Of a stretch of 64,000 nt of DNA, positions 42,289 through 51,847 are shown one piece after another (position 1 is the stretch's first letter; every line of letters starts with the position of its first letter). The position numbers were made by a program, and so were the translations under genes. Source of the DNA: Azospirillum brasilense (GTDB lineage: Bacteria > Pseudomonadota > Alphaproteobacteria > Azospirillales > Azospirillaceae); the NCBI RefSeq assembly GCF_022023855.1, contig NZ_CP059449.1, forward strand, positions 854,501-918,500. Direction: 5' to 3'. The notes under the pieces were generated by a model. That model worked only from the letters and a program-made list of their open reading frames with translations, made no database searches and was not told where the DNA came from.

Positions 42289-45090
42289 ATGCTCTCCACC
42301 CGCGCCGCCTCCGCCGACGCGTCCGACGCCAAGGACGCCGGCACCGCCAACATCCCCAACAAGCGCGCGATCCTGTCCCGGCGCAAGCTGGCGGAGGATC
42401 TGGAGAAGCTGGTGGCGGAGCATGGGACCGGCGACAAGCTGCGCCCCGCCCTGATCGCCCGACTGCGCGGCGCGCTGAACGACGGGCGGGCGGAGGTGCG
42501 CGCCCGCTTCGAGGCCAAGGGATCGGGTGAGGACTGCGTGCGGCAGAACTGCTACCTCGCCGACGGGGTGGTGCGTTCGCTGGCCGACCTCACGGTCACC
42601 CACATCTTCCCCTCGCCCAACCCGACCTCCGGCGAGGTGTTCGACATCGTCGCCACCGGCGGCTATGGCCGGGGCGAGCTGGCCCCCTTCTCCGACATCG
42701 ACCTGCTGTTCCTGCTGCCCTACAAGCGCACCCCGCGGGTGGAGCAGGTGGTGGAGTACATGCTCTACATCCTGTGGGACCTCGGGCTGAAGGTCGGTCA
42801 CGCCGTGCGCAGCGTCGACGACTGCATCCGCCAGTCCAAGGCCGACGTGACCATCCGCACCGCCATCCTGGAATCCCGCTACCTCTGGGGCCCGCGCAAG
42901 CTGTTCACCGAGCTGCGCCGCCGCTTCGACCGCGAGGTGGTGGCCGGCACCGGGCCGGAATTCGTCGAGGCCAAGCTGGCCGAGCGCGACAACCGCCACC
43001 TGAAGCTGGGCGACAGCCGCTACGTGCTGGAACCCAACCTGAAGGACGGCAAGGGCGGCCTGCGCGACCTGCAGACGCTGTTCTGGATCGCCAAGTACCT
43101 CTACCGCGTGGAGGACGTCGACGATCTGGTCGGCAAGAAGGTGCTGCTGCCGGAGGAGGCGCAGCGCTTCGCCAAGGCGCAGAACTTCCTGTGGACCGCG
43201 CGCTGCCATCTGCATTACCTGACCGGTCGCATGGAGGACCGGATGACCTTCGACGTCCAGACGTCGATCGGCAACCGCATGGGCTACACCGACCACGCCG
43301 GGACCAAGGGCGTGGAGCGCTTCATGAAGCATTACTTCCTGGTCGCCAAGGACGTGGGCGACCTGACCCGCATCTTCTGCGCGGCGCTGGAGGCGGAATC
43401 GAAGCGCCCGCCCAAGTTCAACATCCTGCGGCTGGCCGCACTCGCCCGCCGCAAGGACGTGGACGGCTTCGTGGTGGACGGCGAGCGGCTGAACGTCCGC
43501 AACGACCGCCAGTTCAAGGACGAGCCGCTGGACATGATCCGGCTGTTCCACACCGCCCAGCAGAATGACATCGACATCCACCCCAACGCGCTGCGCGCCA
43601 TCACGCGCTCGCTGTCGGTGGTGGGGCCGAAGCTGCGCGCCGACCTGGAGGCCAACCGGCTGTTCCTGGAGATCCTGACCGGCCGCAAGGACCCGGAGAT
43701 CACGCTGCGCCGCATGAACGAGGCCGGGGTGCTGGCCCGCTTCATCCCCGACTTCGGCCGGGTGGTCGCGCAGATGCAGTACGACATGTACCACGTCTAC
43801 ACGGTGGACGAGCACACGCTGTTCGCTCTCGGCATCCTGCACAAGATCGAGATGGGCGAGCTGACCGACGAGCTGCCGCTGTCGTCGGAGGTGATCCACA
43901 AGGTGGTGTCGCGACGCGCGCTCTACGTCGCCGTGCTGCTGCACGACATCGCCAAGGGCCGCGGCGGCGACCATTCCGTCCTCGGCGCGCGGGTGGCGGA
44001 GAAGCTGTGCCCGCGGCTCGGCCTGACGGCGGAGGAGACGGAGACGGTGGCCTGGCTGGTGCGCTGGCACCTCGCCATGTCCTACACCGCCTTCAAGCGC
44101 GACCTGGAGGACGACAAGACGGTGCGCGACTTCGTCTCGCTCGTCCAGTCGCCGGAGCGGCTGCGCCTGCTGCTGGTTCTGACCGTGGCGGACATCCGGG
44201 CGGTCGGGCCGCAGCGCTGGAACAACTGGAAGGCCACGCTGCTGCGCGAGCTGTACAACCGCTCGGAGGAGGTGATGTCCGGCGGCCTGTCGGTCGAAGG
44301 GCGCGGGCGCCGCATTCAGGCCGCCCAGGCGGCGCTGCGGGCCGAGCTGTCCGACTTCGACGATGCCGATTTCGAACGGCATCTCGCGCTCGGCTACCCG
44401 GCCTACTGGCTGGCCTTCGACGCGGAGACGCTGGGCCGGCAGGCGCGGCTGGTCCGGGAGGCGCTGCGCGACGAACGGCCGCTGACCGTCAACACGCGCA
44501 TCGACCGCGGCCGGGCGATCACCGAGGTGACGATCTTCGCCACCGACCACCACGGCCTGTTCTCCCGCCTCGCCGGGGCGCTGGCGGCGGCGGGGGCGGA
44601 CATCGTCGACGCCCGCATCTTCACGATGACCAACGGCATGGCGCTGGACGTCTTCACCGTGCAGGACGCGGCGGGCGGCGGCGCCTTCGAGAGCGGCGAC
44701 AAGCTCGCCAAGCTGTCGGTGATGATCGAGAAGGTGCTGTCCGGCCAGTTGAAGCCGCTGCACGACCTGACCAAGCGCAAGGCCCCGCACGCCAGCCGCA
44801 CCCGCGTCTTCCACGTGCCGCCGCGCGTGCTGATCGACAACAACGCCTCCACCACCCACACGGTGATCGAGGTCAACGGGCGCGACCGCCCCGGCCTGCT
44901 CTACGACCTGACCCGCGCGCTGACCAACCTGACCCTGCAGATCTCGTCGGCGAAGATCTCGACCTACGGGGAGAAGGCCATCGACGTCTTCTATGTGAAG
45001 GACGTCTTCGGCCTGAAGGTCACCCACGAGAGCAAGCTGGCCCAGATCCGCGAGCGGCTGCTGCACGCGCTCGCCGATCCGGCGGGGTGA
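42289..45090 (+). CDS. glnD: Bifunctional PII uridylyltransferase/uridylyl-removing enzyme GlnD
   Basis: A 933-residue nitrogen sensor that uridylylates PII at Tyr-51 when glutamine is low and removes it when high. The nucleotidyltransferase motif 'GGYGRGELAPFSDIDLLFLL' is near residue 123. An HD phosphohydrolase with 'LLHDIAKGRGGDHS' is near 550. Two C-terminal ACT domains ('ATDHHGLFSRLAGALAAAG' near 747 and 'NGRDRPGLLYDLTRAL' near 863) bind glutamine. ATG-42289 or the upstream TTG-42283 are both possible. Its substrate GlnZ is encoded in this window; glnB is not. Confidence 0.97.
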   Translation: MLSTRAASADASDAKDAGTANIPNKRAILSRRKLAEDLEKLVAEHGTGDKLRPALIARLRGALNDGRAEVRARFEAKGSGEDCVRQNCYLADGVVRSLADLTVTHIFPSPNPTSGEVFDIVATGGYGRGELAPFSDIDLLFLLPYKRTPRVEQVVEYMLYILWDLGLKVGHAVRSVDDCIRQSKADVTIRTAILESRYLWGPRKLFTELRRRFDREVVAGTGPEFVEAKLAERDNRHLKLGDSRYVLEPNLKDGKGGLRDLQTLFWIAKYLYRVEDVDDLVGKKVLLPEEAQRFAKAQNFLWTARCHLHYLTGRMEDRMTFDVQTSIGNRMGYTDHAGTKGVERFMKHYFLVAKDVGDLTRIFCAALEAESKRPPKFNILRLAALARRKDVDGFVVDGERLNVRNDRQFKDEPLDMIRLFHTAQQNDIDIHPNALRAITRSLSVVGPKLRADLEANRLFLEILTGRKDPEITLRRMNEAGVLARFIPDFGRVVAQMQYDMYHVYTVDEHTLFALGILHKIEMGELTDELPLSSEVIHKVVSRRALYVAVLLHDIAKGRGGDHSVLGARVAEKLCPRLGLTAEETETVAWLVRWHLAMSYTAFKRDLEDDKTVRDFVSLVQSPERLRLLLVLTVADIRAVGPQRWNNWKATLLRELYNRSEEVMSGGLSVEGRGRRIQAAQAALRAELSDFDDADFERHLALGYPAYWLAFDAETLGRQARLVREALRDERPLTVNTRIDRGRAITEVTIFATDHHGLFSRLAGALAAAGADIVDARIFTMTNGMALDVFTVQDAAGGGAFESGDKLAKLSVMIEKVLSGQLKPLHDLTKRKAPHASRTRVFHVPPRVLIDNNASTTHTVIEVNGRDRPGLLYDLTRALTNLTLQISSAKISTYGEKAIDVFYVKDVFGLKVTHESKLAQIRERLLHALADPAG

Positions 45091-45112
45091 GGACGGGGGT
45101 GACGCCCGTTCC

Positions 45113-45691
45113 TCAGGACAGTTGGTCCTCCACCCAGCCGTCGATCACTTCGGCGGCCAGACCGGCCAGCACGCCCGTCGCCATGCCGGCGGCGTAGTCG
45201 GACGCCCAGTGCCGTTCGGTGGCGAGGCTCGACCAGCCCACCGCCGCGGCGAAGCCCAGGCTGACCATGGTCGCCGAGGACAGGCCGCGGTTCAGCCCGA
45301 CCGCCGTGGTCAGCGCTGACATGTTGATGGCGTGGCCGGAGGGGAAGGAGGCGTGCTTGCCGTCGGCCTTGCCCCAGCGGCTGGGGTCGCGGCCCTCGTT
45401 CGGGCGGGCGCGGCAGACGACGCGCTTGATCCCCTTGCCGGCCACCGTCCCCAGCGCGATGGCGAGCAACCCCTGTCGGGCGAGGCGCGACCAGCCCGGC
45501 TTATTCATGCCCAGCCCGGCGGCCCACAGCGCCCCCAGCGCCGGCATCAGCACCATGCGGGAGCTGGGCACCTGGAGCCCGTCGCGCAGAGCCGGCACCT
45601 CCGCGCCCAGGGCGACGGCCTTGCGGCGGGCGGTTCCGTCCAGCACGTTCACGCCGTCCAGAACGCGGTCCGTGAAACCCTCGTCGCTCAT
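45113..45691 (-). CDS. PAP2-family membrane phosphatase
   Basis: A 192-residue phosphatidic-acid-phosphatase-type protein. The three signature blocks are 'KRVVCRARPNEG', 'ASFPSGHAINMSALTTAVG' and 'SLATERHWASDYAAG' (the usual KxxxxxxRP...PSGH...SRxxxxxHxxxD, with Thr-Glu-Arg in the third). It likely dephosphorylates a lipid phosphate at the membrane. Start Met-45691; the in-frame stretch upstream lies over the iteron region and is not coding. Its promoter must overlap the RepA origin, so RepA could affect it. Confidence 0.82.
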   Translation of the reverse strand: MSDEGFTDRVLDGVNVLDGTARRKAVALGAEVPALRDGLQVPSSRMVLMPALGALWAAGLGMNKPGWSRLARQGLLAIALGTVAGKGIKRVVCRARPNEGRDPSRWGKADGKHASFPSGHAINMSALTTAVGLNRGLSSATMVSLGFAAAVGWSSLATERHWASDYAAGMATGVLAGLAAEVIDGWVEDQLS

Positions 45692-45813
45692 CTCGCGGAT
45701 CTCCCAAAGCACGCCCCCAATCACCGCGGAGGCCAAGCGTAAACAGCCGCGCTGGCGTTTCGTGCCCGCATGGCCCCGCAAGGCAGAAGTGCCCGGCGCG
45801 GAGGGGCGCCGCC

Positions 45814-46179
45814 TTGGCAATCGCCGACCATGCCGCTTCCCCTCACCCGCCGAGGAGAGGGAGGAGTCGGCGATTGCCAAACCGGCCCACCGTGGCGCCT
45901 TGGCAATCGCCGACCGCCGGCCCAGACATCGGCCAGACATCGCCAAGATCACCCATGAAATCCCGAGTCGCGACTCGCCCGCTCCACTCCGCCTTGGCAA
46001 TCGCCGACCAATGCCCGAGTCGTCCCGAGTCACCGATGATTCCCACACGGTCCCTTGGCGAACGCCGACGAGTCTTCTGGCAATCGCCGACGCACCCCCG
46101 AGTCGTCCCCAGGCAATCGCCGACCTAGCAAATAGACTCCAGCAATTAGGTCTCAATTAGCCTCGTCGGCGATCGCCAA
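45814..46179. other. Iteron-containing replication origin upstream of repA
   Basis: Eight copies of a 15-bp iteron, consensus TTGGCAATCGCCGAC: 45814 (+), 45866 (-), 45900 (+), 45994 (+), 46055 (+, two changes), 46077 (+), 46110 (+), 46165 (-, one change). Copies at 46055, 46077 and 46110 start 22 and 33 bases apart, so they lie on one helix face. An AT-rich 35-bp segment with two CAATTAG direct repeats (46143, 46154) lies between the iterons and repA and is a good unwinding candidate. Nine GANTC sites lie in 45965-46187. A second motif, CCCGAGTCGTCCC, recurs at 46014 and 46097. No DnaA box was seen. Confidence 0.8.
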
Positions 46180-46234
46180 ATGGACTCTCCGGGCGGTGCA
46201 TGATCGACTGCAGGCAGAATGGACGGGGGGACCT

Positions 46235-47167
46235 ATGGGCGACGTGCACCAACTCATCATGACGCATGGCCGGCGCGAGGCACGGAACCTCGTGGACCCG
46301 AAGCGGGCCAGCGTCGTCGATGTCGCGGCGGCGGTGCTGGAGGACGAGTCCAACGCGCTGGGCATCACCTACTCCGGCTTCTGCCTGACCAGCCTGCCCC
46401 ACCGGAAGCTGGCGCCGGACGCCGAATGGCGCCGCGACCAGGGCCGCGTCACCCTGCTGGTGGAACCGGGCAAGGAGCGCAAGCGAGACGGCAGCCTGAT
46501 GCCGGTCGGCGTCCCCTACGGCGCCAAGGCGCGGCTGATCCTGCTCTATCTCCAGACCCGCGCCATCCAGGACAACAGCCGCGAGATCGAGCTGGGCCGC
46601 TCGATGAACGACTGGCTCGACCGCATGGGCGTCTCGGCCGGCGGGTCCACCTACAAGGCGGTGCAGGAGCAGGCGACCCGCATCAACCTGTGCCGCCTGA
46701 CCTTCTTCTGGGACAAGGATGGGGCCGAGGGCTTCGCCAAGGAGAACATCGTCAACGGCGGCATCCGCCTGCGCGACGACGACGGCCAGGGCACCCTGTG
46801 GCGCGAGACGGTGCAACTGTCGGAAACCTTCTTCGCCGCGCTGAAGCGCTCCCCTGTCCCGATCTGGGAGCCGGCGATCCGCCACATCGGCGGCTGCTCG
46901 ATGGCGATCGACGTCTATGTCTGGCTGGCCTACCGGCTGCATGTGCTGCGCGACCCGATTCCGGTGACCTGGAAGGCGCTCTTCACCCAGTTCGGCGGCG
47001 GCTACAAGGAGCTGAAGCACTTCAAGCCGGAGTTCCGCGTGGCGCTTGATCTGGCGCTGGCCGTCTACGAGGCGGCGCGGGTGGAGTTCTCCGACACCGG
47101 CGTCCTGCTCTACCCCTCGCCCCCGCCGATTCCGGAGCGCAAGATCCTCCCCGCCGCGCGCGGGTGA
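46235..47167 (+). CDS. repA: Plasmid-type replication initiator RepA
   Basis: A 310-residue protein of the RepA_C 'plasmid encoded RepA' family. Diagnostic stretches are 'LPHRKLAPDAEWRRDQGRVT', 'VPYGAKARLILLYLQTRAI', 'SREIELGRSMNDWLDRMG', 'ATRINLCRLTFFWD' and 'PIWEPAIRHIGGCSMAIDVY'. These initiators bind iterons and open the origin; two winged-helix regions are expected. ATG-46235 with GGGGGG 6 bases upstream is preferred over GTG-46196. It is flanked on both sides by matching iterons. No parA/parB, toxin-antitoxin or relaxase genes are beside it. Confidence 0.9.
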   Translation: MGDVHQLIMTHGRREARNLVDPKRASVVDVAAAVLEDESNALGITYSGFCLTSLPHRKLAPDAEWRRDQGRVTLLVEPGKERKRDGSLMPVGVPYGAKARLILLYLQTRAIQDNSREIELGRSMNDWLDRMGVSAGGSTYKAVQEQATRINLCRLTFFWDKDGAEGFAKENIVNGGIRLRDDDGQGTLWRETVQLSETFFAALKRSPVPIWEPAIRHIGGCSMAIDVYVWLAYRLHVLRDPIPVTWKALFTQFGGGYKELKHFKPEFRVALDLALAVYEAARVEFSDTGVLLYPSPPPIPERKILPAARG

Positions 47168-47182
47168 GTCGGCGGCAGGCAA

Positions 47183-47234
47183 GTCGGCGATTGCCAACCC
47201 ACCCGGCTCCGGAATCGGAGTCGGCGATTGCCAG
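47183..47234. other. Two downstream iterons of the RepA origin
   Basis: GTCGGCGATTGCCAA at 47183 and GTCGGCGATTGCCAG at 47220 (both minus orientation, starts 37 apart) begin 16 bases after the repA stop. Four GANTC sites (47166, 47212, 47218, 47234) lie among them. Confidence 0.8.
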
Positions 47235-47257
47235 AGTCCCAGCGGCCGAGGCGACGC

Positions 47258-47659
47258 CTACCCCGCCTTGAAGGCCTGCACGTTGACGCCTTCCCGCGTG
47301 TAGACCTGCATCGGGCGGCAGCTCTCGTCCATCTTGACGATGAGGACGCCGGCCTTGTCGCGCGGATAGAGCCACATCTCGTACTGCGACACCCGCGCGC
47401 TCGGCCCGGTGCGCGCTTCGCTGTAGATCGCGGCCCGGAACTGCCCGACCGGAATCCCCTCCCCGGCCAGAACGGAGGCGACGGGACGGTTGCAGGGTCC
47501 CTTCACCATGCCATCCAACGCCGCCACCGCTCCAGGCGCGGGCTCCGCGGTGCGCGGCGGCCCCAGCGAGGCGCAGGCGCCGAGGCCGAGAAGGCCGGCG
47601 CACAGGATTATCCCGGCGGTCCTGCGATTGCGCGAACGGCGTCCGGCGTGGCGATGCAT
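47258..47659 (-). CDS. Small lipoprotein, function unknown
   Basis: A 133-residue protein with a lipoprotein signal (basic n-region with HRHAGRRSRNRR, hydrophobic core, lipobox LGAC with Cys-29). The mature part contains two Cys that could pair ('VKGPCNRPV', 'KMDESCRPM') and a compact mixed alpha/beta pattern. No family recognised. It converges with repA across the two downstream iterons. Confidence 0.65.
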   Translation of the reverse strand: MHRHAGRRSRNRRTAGIILCAGLLGLGACASLGPPRTAEPAPGAVAALDGMVKGPCNRPVASVLAGEGIPVGQFRAAIYSEARTGPSARVSQYEMWLYPRDKAGVLIVKMDESCRPMQVYTREGVNVQAFKAG

Positions 47660-47738
47660 CGCGGTCTCCCTGCCCAATGGCGGTGTTCGGTTACCTCTGC
47701 GCAAACACGGCAGCGGGGAAAAAGGTTCGTGCCGGCCC

Positions 47739-47753
47739 TTGGCAATCGCCGAC
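47739..47753 (+). other. Isolated iteron between the lipoprotein and binding-protein genes
   Basis: An exact TTGGCAATCGCCGAC copy 570 bases beyond repA, followed by GANTC sites at 47760 and 47776. It extends the origin's repeat field beyond one gene. Confidence 0.75.
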
Positions 47754-47794
47754 CATCGAGAATCAGGCGGGCCGAGAATCGGACGGGCAGAAAA

Positions 47795-47820
47795 AAGGCG
47801 GGGCACCGTGGCCCCGCCTT
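47795..47820 (-). terminator. Terminator after the branched-chain amino acid binding protein gene
   Basis: AAGGCGGGGC-ACCGTG-GCCCCGCCTT followed on the minus strand by TTTT. About 25 bases past the stop. Confidence 0.75.
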
Positions 47821-47844
47821 CCTTTCCGAATCGGCCGGATGGAC

Positions 47845-48957
<1,113 letters not shown>

Positions 48958-49139
48958 GGGTGGATTCCTCTCTCCGGGAACAGGTTCTTTTTGTCGAACG
49001 CTTTCGGGTCGGAGACCGCGGACGCTGCCTCCGAAACAGGCAAACAAGCAAAGGGACGGGTTCGACGCAATGGGCAAACAGGCACGGGCTGCCGCACGCC
49101 CGGCGCATGACACGGCCTTTAGAATGGCGAAGGGTTGGT

Positions 49140-51713
49140 TCAGTCGACCAATTCGCGCGACGCCGCGCCGGACGGCGTGGCTAGCGCCGGCGGGGCCAGC
49201 GCGGCCGGGGCCAGGGCCAGTGCGATGGCCCGACGCAGATCGTCGGCCAGGACGGGCTTGTGCAGGATGCTGAACTTGCCGGCCTCGGCCTCCGCCAGAC
49301 GCTCCGGGGCGGTGTCGCCGGTTACCAGGATGCCAGGGATCGGGCGCTTCGACCGCCGCCGCACCTCACGGATGGTTTCTGTGCCGGTGTGCCCCTCGCC
49401 CAGCCGGTAATCGGCGACGATCACGTCCGGATCGGGGTGACGGCGCAAAGCCTCCACCGCCTCGCCGAAGCTGGCGGCGGGAAACACCTCGTGCCCCCAT
49501 TGCCGGATCATCGCGCACAGCCCCTCGCGCACGATGGGGTCGTCCTCGACCACCAGCACGCGGGCGCCGGCCCGCATGCGGGCGGTCACGGGGAAGTCCT
49601 CCGGCAGCGTCTCGGCCGGGACGGGGGGATCGGCGAGCGGCACCTCCACCCGGAAGACCGACCCCCGCCCCGGTTCGGAGCGCAGGCTGATCGGGTGGTT
49701 CAGCATGCCGGTCAGCCGGCGCACCACGGCGAGCCCCAGCCCCAGCCCCTGGTCGCGGTCGCGGCTGGCGTTCCCGACCTGAACGAACTCCTGGAAGATG
49801 TCCTCCTGCCGGTCGGTGGGGATGCCGATGCCGGTGTCCCACACCTCGATCCGCAGCACCGCGCCGCGCCGCCGGCAACCGACCAGGATGCGCCCGCGGT
49901 TGGTGTAGCGCAGCGCGTTCTCGACAAGGTTCTGCAGGATGCGGCCGAGCAGCATCGGGTCGCTGTCCACATGGGCGCCGCAGGGCATGATGTGCAGCAG
50001 CAGCCCCTTGCGCACCGCCACCGGACGGCTGTTGGCGGTGATGCGGTCCAGCAGGTCGGTCACCGGGAAGACCGTGCGCTTCGGCTCGACCGCCCCGGCC
50101 TCCAGCCGCGACACGTCGAGCAGCCCGTCGAGCAGCATCTTCAGGGCGCCCAGCGCGCGGTCCATGGTGGTCAGGATCTTGCGCATGGCGGGGTCTGTGG
50201 CGCGGGTGGACAGCGCCTCCATCAGCAGCATCAGCGACTGCACGGGCTGGCGCAGGTCGTGGCTGGCCGCCGCCAGGAACTTCGACTTGCCGATGTTGGC
50301 GCGGTCGGCCTCCCGCCGCGCCTCGGCCAGCGCGGCCTGGGCGGTCTTGTGCTCGGTGATGTCACGGACGGTGGCGATCACGCTGACCAGCCTCCCCCCG
50401 GCGCCGCGCACTGGCGAGGCGCGCAGCTCCAGCCAGACCTCCGGTGCACCGGGACCCGCGGCACCGCCGGGACGCAGGAACTCCGCGCTCATGTCCCCGG
50501 CGTCCTCGGCGCCGTCGCACAGCGGGCCCAGCCCCGCCTCGTCCCCCATCAGCCCGGCCAGCACCTCCCGCGCGGCGCGCCCGTCGGCGGCGCCGGGGCC
50601 GATCCCCATCAGCCGGGAAAAGGCGGGGTTGGTGTAGACCACCGGCACGCCCGGCCGGGTGGCGTCGGCGATCAGGATGCCGTCGCCGCTCCATTCCATC
50701 GCACGGTTGCGGATGCGCAGCGCCCGGTCGCCGTGGCGCCGCCGCTGAAGCTCCACCAGGAAGGCGGTGGTGAACAGCAGGATCACCGCGGTGGCGGCGG
50801 CGGCCCAGATGATGGAATAGAAGCGGTTCTGCCGCCACGCGCCGAACACCGTCTCCACCGACTCGCCGACCACCGTCATCAGCGGGTAGTCGGCGGAGGC
50901 GCGGAAGGCGTAGATGCGCTCGACCCCGTCCACCGGGCTGACGACGCGATGGTGCCGGACCGTTCCGCTGCCGGCCTCCGGCCACAGACCGGAGCCCCGG
51001 AAGCTGCGCCCGAACACCTGATCCTGAAGGGCTTGGCGGGCCAGCAGGGGGCCGTCCGCGCGGGCAATGGCGACCGAGCTGTCGCGCGGCAGGTCCAACC
51101 GGCCATAGAAGCGGGAGAAGATCTCCGCCGGGACGTCCACCACGGCGACGCCGCGAAACGCCCCGTCCGGCCCCTCCAGCCGGCGCGACACCGGGATGAA
51201 CACGTCCGACGTGCCCGGGCTGACGAAGGGCAGCCCGATGACGAAGCCCTTCTGATTCCCCTTCCGGTGGGCGTTCGACTTGTGCCGGGCGAACTCCTCC
51301 CACTCCAGCACTGGATTGCGGGTGGTGGTCCGCCCCAAGCCCATGGACAGCCAGCTGTTCGCGTCGTAAATCCGGATGGAGGCGGCCAAGCCTTCCTCGA
51401 ACGACCGCCGGGTGGGAATCAGGAGCGGAATGTCCTTTTCGACATGGGAGGCGACGTCGATCAGAAGATCGTCCAGCCGGCGGAAGGTGGCGATGGCCTG
51501 TTCCTCGACCAGCTGCGCCATCGCCGCCGTGTGCTGGCGGGTCGTCTGGTCGAGGAAGCGTTCCTCGCGGTCGATGCGGGTCAGCAGCGTCCACCACAGC
51601 GCCGCGATGGCGACGGCGACCGCAACGGCGGGAAGAACGAGACGAGCCTCCATCCCCCGCGGAAAAGCGATCCTTCGTCGCACTGCCGACCTCAAACACT
51701 GCCTAATGGTCAT
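49140..51713 (-). CDS. Hybrid sensor histidine kinase
   Basis: An 857-residue membrane kinase. TM1 is near residue 30, a periplasmic Cache-like sensor follows to about 300, TM2 near 310, then PAS (about 345-460), HisKA with His in 'AAASHDLRQPVQSLMLL' near 481, HATPase ('NLVENALRYTNRG', 'DTGIGIPTDRQ', 'QGLGLGLAVVRRL'), and a C-terminal receiver with phospho-Asp in 'VIVADYRLGEG' near 763. It resembles NahK/ErcS'-type hybrid kinases. No partner regulator is adjacent. Start Met-51713 or Met-51653 (MEARL). Confidence 0.9.
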   Translation of the reverse strand: MTIRQCLRSAVRRRIAFPRGMEARLVLPAVAVAVAIAALWWTLLTRIDREERFLDQTTRQHTAAMAQLVEEQAIATFRRLDDLLIDVASHVEKDIPLLIPTRRSFEEGLAASIRIYDANSWLSMGLGRTTTRNPVLEWEEFARHKSNAHRKGNQKGFVIGLPFVSPGTSDVFIPVSRRLEGPDGAFRGVAVVDVPAEIFSRFYGRLDLPRDSSVAIARADGPLLARQALQDQVFGRSFRGSGLWPEAGSGTVRHHRVVSPVDGVERIYAFRASADYPLMTVVGESVETVFGAWRQNRFYSIIWAAAATAVILLFTTAFLVELQRRRHGDRALRIRNRAMEWSGDGILIADATRPGVPVVYTNPAFSRLMGIGPGAADGRAAREVLAGLMGDEAGLGPLCDGAEDAGDMSAEFLRPGGAAGPGAPEVWLELRASPVRGAGGRLVSVIATVRDITEHKTAQAALAEARREADRANIGKSKFLAAASHDLRQPVQSLMLLMEALSTRATDPAMRKILTTMDRALGALKMLLDGLLDVSRLEAGAVEPKRTVFPVTDLLDRITANSRPVAVRKGLLLHIMPCGAHVDSDPMLLGRILQNLVENALRYTNRGRILVGCRRRGAVLRIEVWDTGIGIPTDRQEDIFQEFVQVGNASRDRDQGLGLGLAVVRRLTGMLNHPISLRSEPGRGSVFRVEVPLADPPVPAETLPEDFPVTARMRAGARVLVVEDDPIVREGLCAMIRQWGHEVFPAASFGEAVEALRRHPDPDVIVADYRLGEGHTGTETIREVRRRSKRPIPGILVTGDTAPERLAEAEAGKFSILHKPVLADDLRRAIALALAPAALAPPALATPSGAASRELVD

Positions 51714-51847
51714 TATGCGCCAGCCGACTTCCCCCTTCAATGGACAAACCGGCGACCAATGATACAGGAAATAGAGAGCAATCAAACTTTTGCGGGTTCT
51801 TTGGTACCGCCGCCGCAAGGATCGGCGCCGAACGGGACGGTCGGCGG

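Noticed and set aside
45219-46160. Long frame running through the iteron region
   Set aside because: It is antisense to the PAP2 gene, then a frame kept open by the repeated iteron sequence itself; protein is low complexity with recurring LGNRRP/AIAD words encoded by iterons.
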